In this document: one piece after another, positions 34,052-42,949 of the stretch
How positions within the stretch are numbered: position 1 is the first letter of the stretch
Layout: every line of letters begins with the position of its first letter
NCBI RefSeq assembly: GCF_046533115.1
Contig: NZ_JAJQRC010000009.1
Location: 35,465-99,464, forward strand
From: JAIRMO01 sp046533115
Lineage (GTDB): Bacteria; Spirochaetota; Spirochaetia; Treponematales; Breznakiellaceae
DNA length: 64,000 nucleotides
Direction: 5' to 3'
Translations under genes and position numbers: made by a program
Notes under the pieces: model-generated
Told to the model about the DNA's origin: nothing
The model's input: the letters and a program-made list of their open reading frames with translations, nothing else
The model's database searches: none

Positions 34052-34080
34052 TTGTTATAAGATGCCTTTTGGAGTATAGT
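34052..34080 (+). promoter_or_regulatory. Promoter of the HtrA gene
   Basis: TTGTTA (34052-34057), 17-bp spacer, TATAGT (34075-34080). The start is predicted near 34087, followed by the GGGAGG site and ATG at 34099. Confidence 0.6.
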
Positions 34081-34098
34081 AAAAAGGGAGGTAATCCG

Positions 34099-35352
34099 AT
34101 GAAACTATACAGCAAGGGACAGTTATTCTTTTTTTGCTTCCTGAGCGGTCTTATTGTGATTATGTTCGCTTTGGGGGTGGGCTTTTTGCGGATTCCCTTT
34201 ATGACAAAAACAACGGAAACCCCGGCGGCGGAAGATTCCGCCCTATCCCCTCCGGGTACCGACGGCGCCTTTGAAGCCCTGGGGCTCCGTCAATCCCCCG
34301 CGGTAAGCCCCCTCCAGTTGAATACCGCGGATCTGATCCCCTTTAGCGAAGGGGAGCGGGAAAATATCGCCATCTATGAACAGCTTAATGAGGCGGTGGT
34401 AAACATCACCACCGAGACGGTGGCGATCAACTGGTTTCTGGAGCCGGTACCCCAGGAAGGGGGCTCCGGGTCCGGGTCTATCATTGATACCTCGGGCCAT
34501 GTACTGACCAACAACCATGTGATCGAAAGCGCCTATAAGGTATTTATTAATTTAGCCGACGGCAGTCAATACGAGGGAACCGTGGTAGGGACAGACCCGG
34601 AAAATGATCTCGCGGTCCTCAAATTCGAGCCTCCCCGGGGAGCGGCCCTCAAGACGATCCCCTTTGGGGATTCGAGGAACCTCCGGGTAGGCCAGAAGGT
34701 TCTGGCCATAGGGAATCCCTTTGCCCTGGAACGGACCCTCACGGTGGGCATCGTATCGGGCCTGGGACGGCCCATTCAAACCTCCCGGCAGACCATCATC
34801 CGGGATATGATCCAAACCGACGCCTCCATCAATCCCGGCAATTCCGGGGGGCCTCTGCTGGACGCCCAGGGCCGGATGATAGGGATCAATACCATGATCT
34901 ATTCCCCCACGGGGGGATCCGTGGGAATAGGTTTCGCGGTTCCGGTGAATACCGCCAAGCGGGTGGTGGCGGAGCTGATGACCTACGGGAAAGTCCGGCG
35001 GGGCTGGATCGACGCCTCGTTGGTCCAGCTCTTCCCCGCCCTGGTTCGTTACGCCAAGCTCCCGGTTTCCTCGGGACTCCTGGTTTCCCGGACCAAACGC
35101 AATGGGTTTGCCGATCAGGCGGGGATCCGTCAGGGGAGCGAACCCATCCGGTACGGTTCCAGCGTGATCTACCTGGGGGGGGATATTATCACCTCCGTGG
35201 ACGGTATGGCGGTGGAAAGCCTGGCGGATCTGTATTCCGCCCTGGAGGATAATAAGCCCGGCGAAAAGGTGGTGGTGGAATTTATCCGGGGGGGAAGAAC
35301 CAACAAGACCGAAATCACCCTGGCGGACCGGGAAGAGATCCGCAACCAGTAA
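34099..35352 (+). CDS. Periplasmic serine protease HtrA/DegP-DegS type
   Basis: A 417-residue trypsin-like protease with one N-terminal membrane anchor (about 9-30), so anchored to the inner membrane with the protease outside. Catalytic triad: His140 (TNNHVI), Asp170 (ENDLAVL), Ser249 (NPGNSGGPL). A single PDZ domain follows (about 300-405; GGDIITSVDGMAVESLADLY). It handles misfolded envelope proteins. The ATG at 34099 is set by GGGAGGT 6 nt upstream; the open frame extends back to 33964 but crosses the promoter. Confidence 0.94.
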   Translation: MKLYSKGQLFFFCFLSGLIVIMFALGVGFLRIPFMTKTTETPAAEDSALSPPGTDGAFEALGLRQSPAVSPLQLNTADLIPFSEGERENIAIYEQLNEAVVNITTETVAINWFLEPVPQEGGSGSGSIIDTSGHVLTNNHVIESAYKVFINLADGSQYEGTVVGTDPENDLAVLKFEPPRGAALKTIPFGDSRNLRVGQKVLAIGNPFALERTLTVGIVSGLGRPIQTSRQTIIRDMIQTDASINPGNSGGPLLDAQGRMIGINTMIYSPTGGSVGIGFAVPVNTAKRVVAELMTYGKVRRGWIDASLVQLFPALVRYAKLPVSSGLLVSRTKRNGFADQAGIRQGSEPIRYGSSVIYLGGDIITSVDGMAVESLADLYSALEDNKPGEKVVVEFIRGGRTNKTEITLADREEIRNQ

Positions 35353-35358
35353 ATTTAA

Positions 35359-35411
35359 CCCAGGCAGGCCTGGCAAGTGCAGCTTGCCTGGGGCATGGAA
35401 GGCCGCCTTCC
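35359..35411. terminator. Two hairpins between convergent htrA-like gene and radC
   Basis: CCCAGGCA / TGCCTGGG (35359-35366, 35385-35392) with an inner GCAAG/CTTGC stem, then GGAAGGC / GCCTTCC (35397-35411). No T-tract; probably transcript ends for both genes. Confidence 0.5.
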
Positions 35412-35417
35412 AACCAA

Positions 35418-36140
35418 TTAACCCTCCCGGGGCATTCTGCCCGCCTGGCTGTAACTGAAATAGGCCTTGGCTGAAAAAATAAGATGATCCAGGAACCGGA
35501 TCCCCAGAATTTTTGCCGCCTTCCAGAGGGTTAAGGTAACCTCGTCGTCTTCCGGGGAAGGTTTAAGCTCCCCCGAGGGATGGTTATGGGCTACGCAGAT
35601 TGCGCAGCTCCGGTCCGATATGGGATCGGCAAATACTTCCCGGGGATGGATGATGGTCCGGTTCACGAGGCCGATGGTGACCACCCGGACCGCCAGGATC
35701 TCGTGGGCGCCGTTCAGGGAAAGGCAGATAAACCGTTCCTGCCGGCGGTCCGCATAATGGCGCACGGTATTAAAGATATCGCCGGGGGAGGCGATTTTGG
35801 CACCCATCATACCCCACCGTCGCCGGCCGAATTCCAGCATGGCCGCCACCGCGCTGGCCTTAGACTCCCCCAGCCCGGTCAGGCGGATAAGTTCCTTAAC
35901 CGGAGGAATTTCCTTATCCTGTTCAAGCCGGTTAAGGAGTTCTTCCGCCAGAATACTGACGTTCTTTCCCTTAACCCCCGTGTTAAGGAGTATAGACAAC
36001 AAATCCCGGTCCGATAGGCTTTCCGCCCCGAATTTGATGAGCCGTTCCCGGGGACGCTGGGACAAGGGCAGGGAACGGGGCCCGGATATCAAGAATTTTC
36101 CGTCACCGGTATCACAAACTGAAAAATGGTCTTTTTTCAT
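35418..36140 (-). CDS. radC: RadC-family JAB-domain protein
   Basis: A 240-residue UPF0758/RadC protein. N-terminal helix-hairpin-helix-like region (RLTGLGESKASAVAAMLEFGRR), C-terminal JAB/MPN domain with the metal motif AHNHPSGELKPSPEDDE. The historical link to DNA repair is weak; the family's biochemical role is unsettled. Full length. Confidence 0.93.
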   Translation of the reverse strand: MKKDHFSVCDTGDGKFLISGPRSLPLSQRPRERLIKFGAESLSDRDLLSILLNTGVKGKNVSILAEELLNRLEQDKEIPPVKELIRLTGLGESKASAVAAMLEFGRRRWGMMGAKIASPGDIFNTVRHYADRRQERFICLSLNGAHEILAVRVVTIGLVNRTIIHPREVFADPISDRSCAICVAHNHPSGELKPSPEDDEVTLTLWKAAKILGIRFLDHLIFSAKAYFSYSQAGRMPREG

Positions 36141-36233
36141 ACCGTGTATATGGATCTCGCCTGAATCTTACTTCTATTGGGACTTTTTAAAAGATGAATT
36201 TTTGAAAATACTTCAGTATTATGGATAAAAAGG

Positions 36234-36268
36234 GGCTTTTCCAAAACTGAATTTAGGGGAAAGCCTCA
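36234..36268. repeat. Intergenic palindromic repeat copy, GGCTTTTCC type
   Basis: GGCTTTTCCAAAAC at 36234-36247 pairs with GGGGAAAGCC downstream. Its reverse complement matches 56908-56921 exactly over 14 nt. Confidence 0.45.
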
Positions 36269-36299
36269 AAATTATCGATAAAAAAACCGATAGAATGGT

Positions 36300-36956
36300 A
36301 TGGAAAACTCAATGCAACGCCACGTTATCGTTTTGCTCAGTATGCTCATGATTTTCTCCTCCTGTACCACCGCCCGGTTTGCGGGACCAAAAGAACCTGA
36401 AACTGTGCCACCAATGACGACAACGCCGGTTGAAAAACCCCCCGTTCCCCCGGTACCGGAGAAGATCCTGGGAAAGGGTCTGGTGGAACCGGAGAAACTT
36501 TTCGCTTTTCTGGAAAAGGCAAATCCCGAGGCCGATGATGATTTTGTGCTCTCCCTGGCCAAGATCTATGTGGAAGAAGCCGCCGTCGAAGGGGTCAACC
36601 ACGATCTGGCCTTTGCCCAGATGTGCCTGGAAACGGGTTTTCTCCGCTTTGGGGGCCTGGTAACGCCGGATATGAACAATTTCTGCGGCCTCGGCGCCAT
36701 CGGTCCCGGCCAAAACGGGGAGTGGTTTCCCGATCCCCGTACCGGGGTACGGGCCCACATACAGCACCTCAAGGCCTATGCCACGGACGAACCCCTCAAA
36801 CAGACCCTGGTGGATCCCCGCTACCACTGGGTCCGCTACGGATCGGCCCCGCAGATCCAGGGCCTGGCCGGAACCTGGGCCACGGATAAGGAATACGGCA
36901 ATAAAATAACGTCCCTGCTGAAACGGCTTTACGACACCGTCTTTGGAAAAAGTTAA
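36300..36956 (+). CDS. Lipoprotein with glucosaminidase (GH73-like) domain
   Basis: A 218-residue putative lipoprotein: signal sequence ending in MIFSSC as lipobox, then a Pro/Thr-rich linker (about 30-55). The rest resembles mannosyl-glycoprotein endo-beta-N-acetylglucosaminidase (FlgJ/Atl) domains, with DLAFAQMCLETGFLRFGG (catalytic-Glu region) and NNFCGLGAIG. It probably cuts peptidoglycan in the periplasm. Starts possible at 36300 or at the second ATG, 36312. The promoter is unclear: TAGAAT lies 3 nt before the first ATG, which fits the second ATG better. Confidence 0.85.
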   Translation: MENSMQRHVIVLLSMLMIFSSCTTARFAGPKEPETVPPMTTTPVEKPPVPPVPEKILGKGLVEPEKLFAFLEKANPEADDDFVLSLAKIYVEEAAVEGVNHDLAFAQMCLETGFLRFGGLVTPDMNNFCGLGAIGPGQNGEWFPDPRTGVRAHIQHLKAYATDEPLKQTLVDPRYHWVRYGSAPQIQGLAGTWATDKEYGNKITSLLKRLYDTVFGKS

Positions 36957-37002
36957 TGCCCGGCCGGACGCCTGATTTTACGGCATTCCCCCACGGAAAA
37001 CC

Positions 37003-37806
37003 TTATTCCGGGGCAGGGGCATACACGTCCAGTTCCCCGGTAATAAAGGGCTCTGGCCCGGAGTCGCCGGAGGGAATCATAAGGAGTTCCCCCTCGGGTC
37101 CTATGCCTTCCAGGATCCCTTCCACCAGGCGGCCGGAATCGGCCCCACCGGGAAAAAACCGTACCGGACAGCCCTTTTTATAGAGCCTATCCTCAAGCCG
37201 CCTCCGCCAGGTTTCGTCCCCGGTCTCCGGGAGGGTGAGTTCCCGGTAAAGCCGGGGCAGGATCTTTTCCAGGAGGAGAAACCGGCATTCCGCCCCACAG
37301 GATGCCGGGTCCCCCAGGGCCAGGGCTAAACTCGTGGCCTTAGAGCGGAAGGCTTCGGGAAATGCGGTTTGGGCCATGTTAACCCCCATGCCGATGTAGA
37401 CGGTTTCCCCGTCCCCTTCGGTAAGGATCCCCGCGGCTTTCCGGGAGTCTATCATGAGGTCATTGGGCCACTTTACCCGGACCCGGCCGAAAAGCGGGGG
37501 GGCAAAATCCTCCACCGCCAGGGAAAGGGCAAGCCCTGCCTTAAGGGTTATGGCCCGGGGCAGGGCGGAAACAGCAGGGTACCGCAGCAGGATGGTAAAG
37601 AGGAGGCTTTCCCCCGCCGCCGCGATCCAGGACCGGCTTCTGCGGCCCCGGCCCGCCTCCTGAAGGCCGGCGCAGAGCACCGTCCCATGGGGTTCCCCCC
37701 GGGCGGCCAGGCGACGGGCCTCATCCATGGTGCTGGAGAGGGTTTCCCGGTAATAGACCGGCGCCCCTGAGGGGTTGGGGATAGAGAGGCGGACCAGGCT
37801 TTCCAT
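37003..37806 (-). CDS. birA: Biotin-[acetyl-CoA-carboxylase] ligase
   Basis: A 267-residue biotin protein ligase without the N-terminal DNA-binding domain. TLSSTMDEARRLAARGEPHGTV, AGRGRRSRSW (biotinyl-AMP loop), VKWPNDLMI and KAAGILTE are all present. It attaches biotin to carboxylase subunits and cannot itself act as a repressor. The start ATG lies 6 nt after TATGAT, with no Shine-Dalgarno. Confidence 0.94.
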   Translation of the reverse strand: MESLVRLSIPNPSGAPVYYRETLSSTMDEARRLAARGEPHGTVLCAGLQEAGRGRRSRSWIAAAGESLLFTILLRYPAVSALPRAITLKAGLALSLAVEDFAPPLFGRVRVKWPNDLMIDSRKAAGILTEGDGETVYIGMGVNMAQTAFPEAFRSKATSLALALGDPASCGAECRFLLLEKILPRLYRELTLPETGDETWRRRLEDRLYKKGCPVRFFPGGADSGRLVEGILEGIGPEGELLMIPSGDSGPEPFITGELDVYAPAPE

Positions 37807-37812
37807 GCCCCT

Positions 37813-37841
37813 ATCATAGGGTAAAAAAAGGTGTTTCTCAA
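37813..37841 (-). promoter_or_regulatory. Promoter abutting the birA start
   Basis: TTGAGA (37841-37836), 17-bp spacer, TATGAT (37818-37813), then 6 nt to the ATG at 37806. Leaderless transcript predicted. Confidence 0.6.
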
Positions 37842-37883
37842 GGGCGGGGTAAACTGCCGAAGTTTAGGAAAAAGTCCGATTTC

Positions 37884-37913
37884 TTGACAATAAGCGTTAG
37901 ATGCTCATATACT
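37884..37913 (+). promoter_or_regulatory. Strong sigma-70 promoter far upstream of the chemoreceptor gene
   Basis: TTGACA (37884-37889), 18-bp spacer, TATACT (37908-37913). Predicted start near 37920, 390 nt before the receptor ATG. Confidence 0.7.
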
Positions 37914-37919
37914 TATAGT

Positions 37920-38309
37920 AGGCAGGGCGGTTTCAAAACTTCAGTTTTGAAACCGTATCGAGCGTTAAGAGAAAAAGCGGATCTTTGACCGCTTTTTCAA
38001 AGCCAATTTTAAAAAAACGTGTGTTTTAAAATTGGTTTGGTAAAAAAAGTTTTGGAGTATGACGGAAAAGGATTGTGTTTTTTTTGATAAAGACGGATCG
38101 TTTCTTGTATGGCAAAAGATTATCTGCTATTTTTTTTACGGATGCTATTGTTTTTAACTGTTCCTTTATCCTGTGTTTAAATTGTTAATGAAGTTCGTTG
38201 TATTATCCTATTTTTATCCCCCTTATCAGATCCCTGACGAAGAAACCCGCCGTAAACAAGCGGCGGTATTGAAGGAAGGGAATCTGGCTTATTTATCCGA
38301 GGAAAGTTT
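37920..38309 (+). ncRNA. Structured leader or small RNA upstream of the chemoreceptor gene
   Basis: This is the only gap above 300 bases. Behind a strong promoter lie, in order, four inverted repeats: CGGTTTCAAAAC/GTTTTGAAACCG (37928-37955), AAAAAGCGG/CCGCTTTTT (37972-37997), CCAATTTTAAAA/TTTTAAAATTGG (38003-38035) and CCGCCG/CGGCGG (38247-38266). The stretch 38040-38240 is T-rich and has no credible reading frame. It could be a long 5' leader, an independent small RNA ending after the third hairpin, or a repeat insertion. No known riboswitch class is recognisable. Confidence 0.45.
37928..37955. repeat. Perfect copy of the dispersed intergenic palindrome
   Basis: Twelve-bp arms CGGTTTCAAAAC and GTTTTGAAACCG with a TTCA loop. 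Partial or degenerate relatives lie at 20168-20178, 23449-23487, 54109-54128, 56852-56864 and 57581-57612. Confidence 0.6.
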
Positions 38310-40523
38310 ATGAAACTAAAATATCGTTTAAGTCTCATCGTTATTTCCGTGGTGGTCGCCATTGTCGCGGCCATGTCTATTATTTTGTTGAACCGCGCCT
38401 CTTCCCTACAGATGGATGCGGCCAAGACAAGCCAGAAACGGCTGGCGGCGGAACAGGCCAGGACCATTCAGATGCGTTATGAGGCCTATATACGTACCGC
38501 CCATACCCTGGCGGATACCCTTTCTGATTTTGACAAGGCCGATGTGGGAAGGCAGCGCAACCGTTTTGATCAGTTCATGGAATCGATTTTACATTCCGAG
38601 GATCGGCTGGTTGCCATTTTTGTGGTTTTTAAGCCCAATACCATCGATCCCGGTATGGACGAAGCTTTTGTGGGACTGCCCGGCAATACCGAAACCGGCC
38701 AGTGGGCCAACTGGTACACCCGGCATTCCGGGGAGATCGAACACCTCACCTATGATGACATACCAACGATGATGGCGAACATCACCGGAGAAAACGCCCG
38801 GAAGGATCTGATGTACGATCCGGAATCCCAGATCGTGGCCGGTAAGAACACCTATACGACCAAGATCACCGTACCGGTGATTCAGCGCAAGACCAACGAA
38901 GTGGTAGGCCGGGTGGGGGTAACCATCAATCTGGCCTACATTCAGCCGCTGGTGGACGATATCATCAAAGACTCGAGCCTGAGGGACATTACCGCCATGA
39001 CGATCTATTCCAACAACAGTACGGTTATCGCCAGTTATGCCGACGAGCATATCGGTAAACTCCTCAGGGACGCGCAAAACAGCCTCTATGGCAAGAATGT
39101 TGACGCGGCCCAAAACGCGGTACTCCAGGGAACGGAAAAAAGATTCTCGGTATATTCGCAAGTCCTCAAGAAAGATTTGGAACTCATCATCTACTCCTTT
39201 TCCATCGGTGAAACCGGTTCCACCTGGTCCCTGATGCTGGGTACGGAGAAGAATATCATCCTTGAGGATGTCAACGCCTTAACCCTCTTCTCCATCATCC
39301 TGGGGATCACCGCGGTGCTTATCGCGGCGGCGATCATCTTTCTGGTTGCCGGAACTATCGCCAAGCCCATCGTCAAGGTGGCCCTTACCCTCAAGGATAT
39401 ATCCGAAGGGGAAGGGGACCTTACCAAAACGGTGGCGGTCCATTCCAAGGACGAAATCGGCGACATGGCCCAGTACTTTAACGCGACCCTGGAGAAGATC
39501 CGGAACCTGGTGATAACCATCAAAAATCAGTCCGTCACCCTTTTTGATATTGGAAACGAGCTGGCCGGTAACATGAATGAAACCGCCGCGGCGATCAATG
39601 AGATTACCGCCAATACCCAAAGCATCAAGGGCCGGGTGATCAATCAGTCCTCCTCGGTATCCGAAACCAACGCGACCATGGAACAGATCACCGTCAATAT
39701 CGATAAGCTCAAGACCCAGGTGGATCGCCAGAGTAACAGTGTGGCCCAGTCCTCCTCGGCGATTGAGGAAATGCTCGCCAATATCCAATCGGTCACCCAA
39801 ACCCTGGTGAAAAATGCCACCAATGTCCAGGAATTGATAGAAGCCTCCGAGGTGGGACGTACGGGACTGCAGGAAGTGGCCGCGGACATCCAGGAAATTG
39901 CCCGGGAATCGGAGGGGCTCCTGGAGATCAACGCGGTGATGGAAAATATCGCCAGCCAGACCAACCTGTTATCCATGAATGCGGCCATTGAGGCGGCCCA
40001 TGCCGGGGAAGCGGGAAAGGGTTTTGCGGTGGTGGCGGACGAGATCCGAAAACTGGCGGAGAATTCCGGGGAACAGTCCAAGACCATCAGTATGGTCCTC
40101 AAGAAGATCAAAGACTCTATCGACAAGATAACCAAGTCCACCAACAGCGTTCTGAGCAAATTTGAAGCCATTGACACCGGGGTACGGACCGTATCGGACC
40201 AGGAAGAAAACATCCGGAATGCCATGGAGGAACAGAGCGCGGGGAGCAAACAGATCCTGGAGGCTATCGGCCAATTAAACGAGGTCACCCAGATGGTCAA
40301 GGGCAGTTCCGAGGAGATGCTTGAGGGGAGCCGGCAGGTAATAGAGGAAAGTAAAAACCTGGAAATGGTAACCCAGGAGATAAGCAGCGGGATGAACGAG
40401 ATGGCCACCGGAGCCGACGAGATCAACGTGGCGGTAAACCGGGTGAACAACATCAGCGGGGAAAACAAGAAAAACATTGACGTCCTGGTAAAAGAGGTTT
40501 CAAAATTTAAAGTCGAAAAATGA
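38310..40523 (+). CDS. Methyl-accepting chemotaxis protein with dCache sensor
   Basis: A 737-residue chemoreceptor: helix 1 (about 8-28), a periplasmic double-Cache region (about 35-310), helix 2 (about 325-350), HAMP (about 350-405; KPIVKVALTLKDISEGEGDLTKTV) and the signalling coiled coil (about 420-735) with the hairpin tip ENIASQTNLLSMNAAIEAAHAGE. The signalling half is nearly identical to that of the receptor at 59461-61638 on the other strand; the sensors differ more, so they should detect different ligands. GAGGAAAG lies 4 nt before the ATG. There is no C-terminal CheR-binding pentapeptide; it ends SKFKVEK. Confidence 0.95.
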   Translation: MKLKYRLSLIVISVVVAIVAAMSIILLNRASSLQMDAAKTSQKRLAAEQARTIQMRYEAYIRTAHTLADTLSDFDKADVGRQRNRFDQFMESILHSEDRLVAIFVVFKPNTIDPGMDEAFVGLPGNTETGQWANWYTRHSGEIEHLTYDDIPTMMANITGENARKDLMYDPESQIVAGKNTYTTKITVPVIQRKTNEVVGRVGVTINLAYIQPLVDDIIKDSSLRDITAMTIYSNNSTVIASYADEHIGKLLRDAQNSLYGKNVDAAQNAVLQGTEKRFSVYSQVLKKDLELIIYSFSIGETGSTWSLMLGTEKNIILEDVNALTLFSIILGITAVLIAAAIIFLVAGTIAKPIVKVALTLKDISEGEGDLTKTVAVHSKDEIGDMAQYFNATLEKIRNLVITIKNQSVTLFDIGNELAGNMNETAAAINEITANTQSIKGRVINQSSSVSETNATMEQITVNIDKLKTQVDRQSNSVAQSSSAIEEMLANIQSVTQTLVKNATNVQELIEASEVGRTGLQEVAADIQEIARESEGLLEINAVMENIASQTNLLSMNAAIEAAHAGEAGKGFAVVADEIRKLAENSGEQSKTISMVLKKIKDSIDKITKSTNSVLSKFEAIDTGVRTVSDQEENIRNAMEEQSAGSKQILEAIGQLNEVTQMVKGSSEEMLEGSRQVIEESKNLEMVTQEISSGMNEMATGADEINVAVNRVNNISGENKKNIDVLVKEVSKFKVEK

Positions 40524-40526
40524 AGC

Positions 40527-40552
40527 GGGTCCCAATTTCGGATTTGGGAACC
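40527..40552 (+). terminator. Imperfect hairpin after the chemoreceptor gene
   Basis: GGGTCCCAA and TTGGGAACC pair with one mismatch, 4 bp after the stop. No T-tract. Confidence 0.35.
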
Positions 40553-40563
40553 GGTTCGCTTAA

Positions 40564-40593
40564 TTGACGCCGCTTTCACCGCCATGGTATACT
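40564..40593 (+). promoter_or_regulatory. Promoter abutting the thrH start
   Basis: TTGACG (40564-40569), 18-bp spacer, extended -10 TGGTATACT with the hexamer at 40588-40593, then 7 nt to the ATG at 40601. Leaderless transcript predicted. Confidence 0.65.
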
Positions 40594-40600
40594 TACTTAT

Positions 40601-41218
40601 ATGCGTCTTATATGTCTTGATCTTGAAGGAGTTTTGATTCCCGAAATATGGATAGCTTTTTCCGAGGCGACGGGAATCCCCGAATTGCGGCTTACCACCA
40701 GGGATGAGCCGGATTATGACAAGCTCATGCGTTTCCGGCTGGAACTACTGAAAAAAAACGGTTTAAAACTGCGGGATATCCGCAGGGTTATTAACGGCAT
40801 GGATCCCCTGGAAGGGGCGAAGGAATTTATCAAAAATCTTAAGGAACGGGCCCAGGTTATCATCCTGTCCGACACCTATGAGGAATTCGCCCGGCCCCTG
40901 ATGGCTAAATTGGGGTACCCTACCCTTTTTTGTAACAGTTTTGTGATCGCCGAAGACGGCTCCATTGTCGATTACAAACTCCGCCAAAGGGACGGCAAAA
41001 AACACGCGGTGGCCGCCTTTAAGTCCCTTAATATTGAGGTTTTTGCCGCGGGGGATTCCTTCAACGACCTTGCCATGATTCGGGAAGCGGGTAATGGTTG
41101 TCTCTTCCGGGCCCCGGAAAAGATCAGAAAAGATCACAGCGATCTGGTCTGTGTGGATACCTTTGACGGACTCCTCTCCCAGATTGACCGCTTTTTATCC
41201 CGGCAGGCCCCCGCTTAA
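40601..41218 (+). CDS. thrH: ThrH-type phosphoserine phosphatase / homoserine phosphotransferase
   Basis: A 205-residue HAD enzyme. The nucleophile motif reads CLDLEGVLIPEIWIAF, matching the distinctive ThrH version (DLEGVLVPEIW) rather than SerB. TTRDEPDYDKLM, VIILSDTYEEFARPLM and FAAGDSFNDLAMI are also ThrH-like. ThrH dephosphorylates phosphoserine and can transfer the phosphate to homoserine. It stands alone, with its own promoter and no Shine-Dalgarno. Confidence 0.92.
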   Translation: MRLICLDLEGVLIPEIWIAFSEATGIPELRLTTRDEPDYDKLMRFRLELLKKNGLKLRDIRRVINGMDPLEGAKEFIKNLKERAQVIILSDTYEEFARPLMAKLGYPTLFCNSFVIAEDGSIVDYKLRQRDGKKHAVAAFKSLNIEVFAAGDSFNDLAMIREAGNGCLFRAPEKIRKDHSDLVCVDTFDGLLSQIDRFLSRQAPA

Positions 41219-41276
41219 GGCCCCGGGTAAAAACATTTTTTATTGAGCCGCTGAAAAAACAAAGGTCCCTGCCCTA

Positions 41277-42197
41277 TCAGCGGCCGATGAGACGCCGCAG
41301 GAGGTGGTCGTTATGACGCCAGTCCTTGGCGGTTTTGACCCGGAGGTCCAGATCCACCTTCCAGTCGAAGATCCGGTTGAGGTCCCTCCGGGCCTCCCTG
41401 CCTATGGCCTTGATCACTTCCCCCCCCTTGCCCACCACCATGCCTTTTTGGGATTCCCGCTCGGTCAGGATAAAGGCCCGTACCCACAGCCGTTTTCCCT
41501 CGTCCCTTAGTTCCGTATCCGCCACTTCCACATAAATGGCATGGGGCAGTTCCTGACGCAGGCGGTTGATGGCCTTTTCCCGGATAATTTCGGCAATCCG
41601 GAAGGACACCTCCTGGTCGGTATAATACTCTTCCGGATAAAAGGGTTCCCCCGGGGGGGCGATATCAAAAAGACATTCCACCACGGCGTCAACCCCCTCG
41701 TTTTTAAGGGCCGAAACTTGAAAACACCGGGCGGGATTTAAAAGGGGCAGCTTCTGATCTAAAAAATTACGGATCCGCTGAAAATCCGCGCCGGGGGCAT
41801 CCATTTTATTTATCACCGCCAGGGTTCGTTCCATACAGGCCGGGGAACCCAGCCGGTCGGCAACGGCCTCTTCCTCCGCGCCGGGGATCCGGGAAGCGTC
41901 CAGTACATAGAGGACAAGTTCCGATTCTTCCACCGAACGGTTCGCGACCTCCAGGAGCCGCTGGTTGAGTTTTTTTTCCGAAACATGCATCCCCGGGGTA
42001 TCCACAAAAACCAACTGCCCCTGGGGGCGGTTGATGATACCCCGGATGGCATTCCGCGTGGTCTGGGGAACGGGGCTTACAATGGCAACCTTGCCCCCGC
42101 AGAGAAGGTTAACCAGGGTGGATTTTCCCACCGAGGGCCGGCCCACCACCGCCACAAAGGCGGCCTTGGGCCGCCGGTCTATTGCCGGTTGGTCCAT
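41277..42197 (-). CDS. era: GTPase Era
   Basis: A 306-residue ribosome-assembly GTPase. G1 GRPSVGKS (19-26), G3 DTPGMH, G4 NKMD, and a C-terminal KH domain with GMVVGKGGEVIKAIGREARRDL. It binds the 3' end of 16S rRNA. The start codon overlaps the end of larB by one base, so era is translationally tied to nickel-cofactor genes, an uncommon partner for an essential GTPase. Confidence 0.97.
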   Translation of the reverse strand: MDQPAIDRRPKAAFVAVVGRPSVGKSTLVNLLCGGKVAIVSPVPQTTRNAIRGIINRPQGQLVFVDTPGMHVSEKKLNQRLLEVANRSVEESELVLYVLDASRIPGAEEEAVADRLGSPACMERTLAVINKMDAPGADFQRIRNFLDQKLPLLNPARCFQVSALKNEGVDAVVECLFDIAPPGEPFYPEEYYTDQEVSFRIAEIIREKAINRLRQELPHAIYVEVADTELRDEGKRLWVRAFILTERESQKGMVVGKGGEVIKAIGREARRDLNRIFDWKVDLDLRVKTAKDWRHNDHLLRRLIGR

Positions 42198-42949
42198 CAG
42201 GATGATCCCAGATGGTTTATGAGGTTGGCCTGGTACCCGGCGCCAAACCCGTTATCAATGTTCACCACGGATATACCCGGAGCGCAGGAGGTGAGCATTC
42301 CCAGCAGCGCGGAAATCCCCCCAAAGGAGGCGCCGTATCCCACGCTGGTGGGCAGGGCGATCACCGGAACCTTAACCAACCCCGCGATAACCCCCGCCAG
42401 GGCTCCCTCCATACCCGCCACGGCGATGATCACCCGGGCCTTCCTGATGTCCGGGAGCCGGGCAAAAAGGCGATGGATCCCCGCTACCCCCACGTCGGCA
42501 ATGATTTCCACCCGGCTGCCGAAAAATTCCGCGGTCCGGGCCGCTTCCCTTGCCGCGGGCAGGTCCGAGGTTCCGGCGGCCACCACCGTCACGAGGCCGG
42601 TCCCCTCCCCTGCCGGGGATCCCAGGGTTAGGGTCCGGGCCAGCTCATCGTAGGCCGCTTCCGGAAATTGAGAACGGACCGCTGCGACCAGCTCAGGCCC
42701 CGCCTTGGTCCCCAGCACGGGAAGGCCCCGCTCCCGCATCCGCCGTATGATGGCCAGGGCCTGTTCCACCCGTTTCCCCGCGCAAAACACCACCTCGGGG
42801 TAGCCGGTACGCTCCTCCCGGCAGGTATCGATCACCGCGAAACCCAGATCATCCTGGTAAAGGGAGGCAATCCGCTCGCTCCCCTCCTCCACCGACAGGG
42901 TCCCTTCCCTGATGGATTGAAGGATCCCCGTGATATCCTCATCCGCCAT
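42197..42949 (-). CDS. larB: Nickel-pincer cofactor biosynthesis protein LarB
   Basis: A 250-residue AIR-carboxylase-like protein. The C-terminal PurE-like domain contains VVAAGTSDLPAAREAA, VGVAGIHRLF and VAGMEGALAGVIAGLVKVPVIALPTSVGYG. LarB carboxylates nicotinic acid adenine dinucleotide and cleaves the phosphoanhydride in the first step of the nickel-pincer nucleotide pathway. It overlaps larC by 11 bp and era by one base. Confidence 0.95.
   Translation of the reverse strand: MADEDITGILQSIREGTLSVEEGSERIASLYQDDLGFAVIDTCREERTGYPEVVFCAGKRVEQALAIIRRMRERGLPVLGTKAGPELVAAVRSQFPEAAYDELARTLTLGSPAGEGTGLVTVVAAGTSDLPAAREAARTAEFFGSRVEIIADVGVAGIHRLFARLPDIRKARVIIAVAGMEGALAGVIAGLVKVPVIALPTSVGYGASFGGISALLGMLTSCAPGISVVNIDNGFGAGYQANLINHLGSS

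Noticed and set aside
33964..34098. N-terminal extension of the HtrA frame
   Set aside because: Crosses the AraC operator block and the HtrA promoter, and the true ATG at 34099 has a strong ribosome site and begins the membrane anchor.
34552..35376. 274-codon open frame antisense to the HtrA gene
   Set aside because: Composition (Gly/Pro/His/Asp) is typical of a shadow frame; the HtrA frame has an intact catalytic triad.
37860..38309. Riboswitch of a known class upstream of the chemoreceptor
   Set aside because: Hairpins are present but no conserved core of any class I know could be matched.
38310..40523. Sigma-28 flagellar-type promoter for the chemoreceptor
   Set aside because: No TAAA-15-GCCGATAA-like sequence found; the only good promoter is of sigma-70 type.
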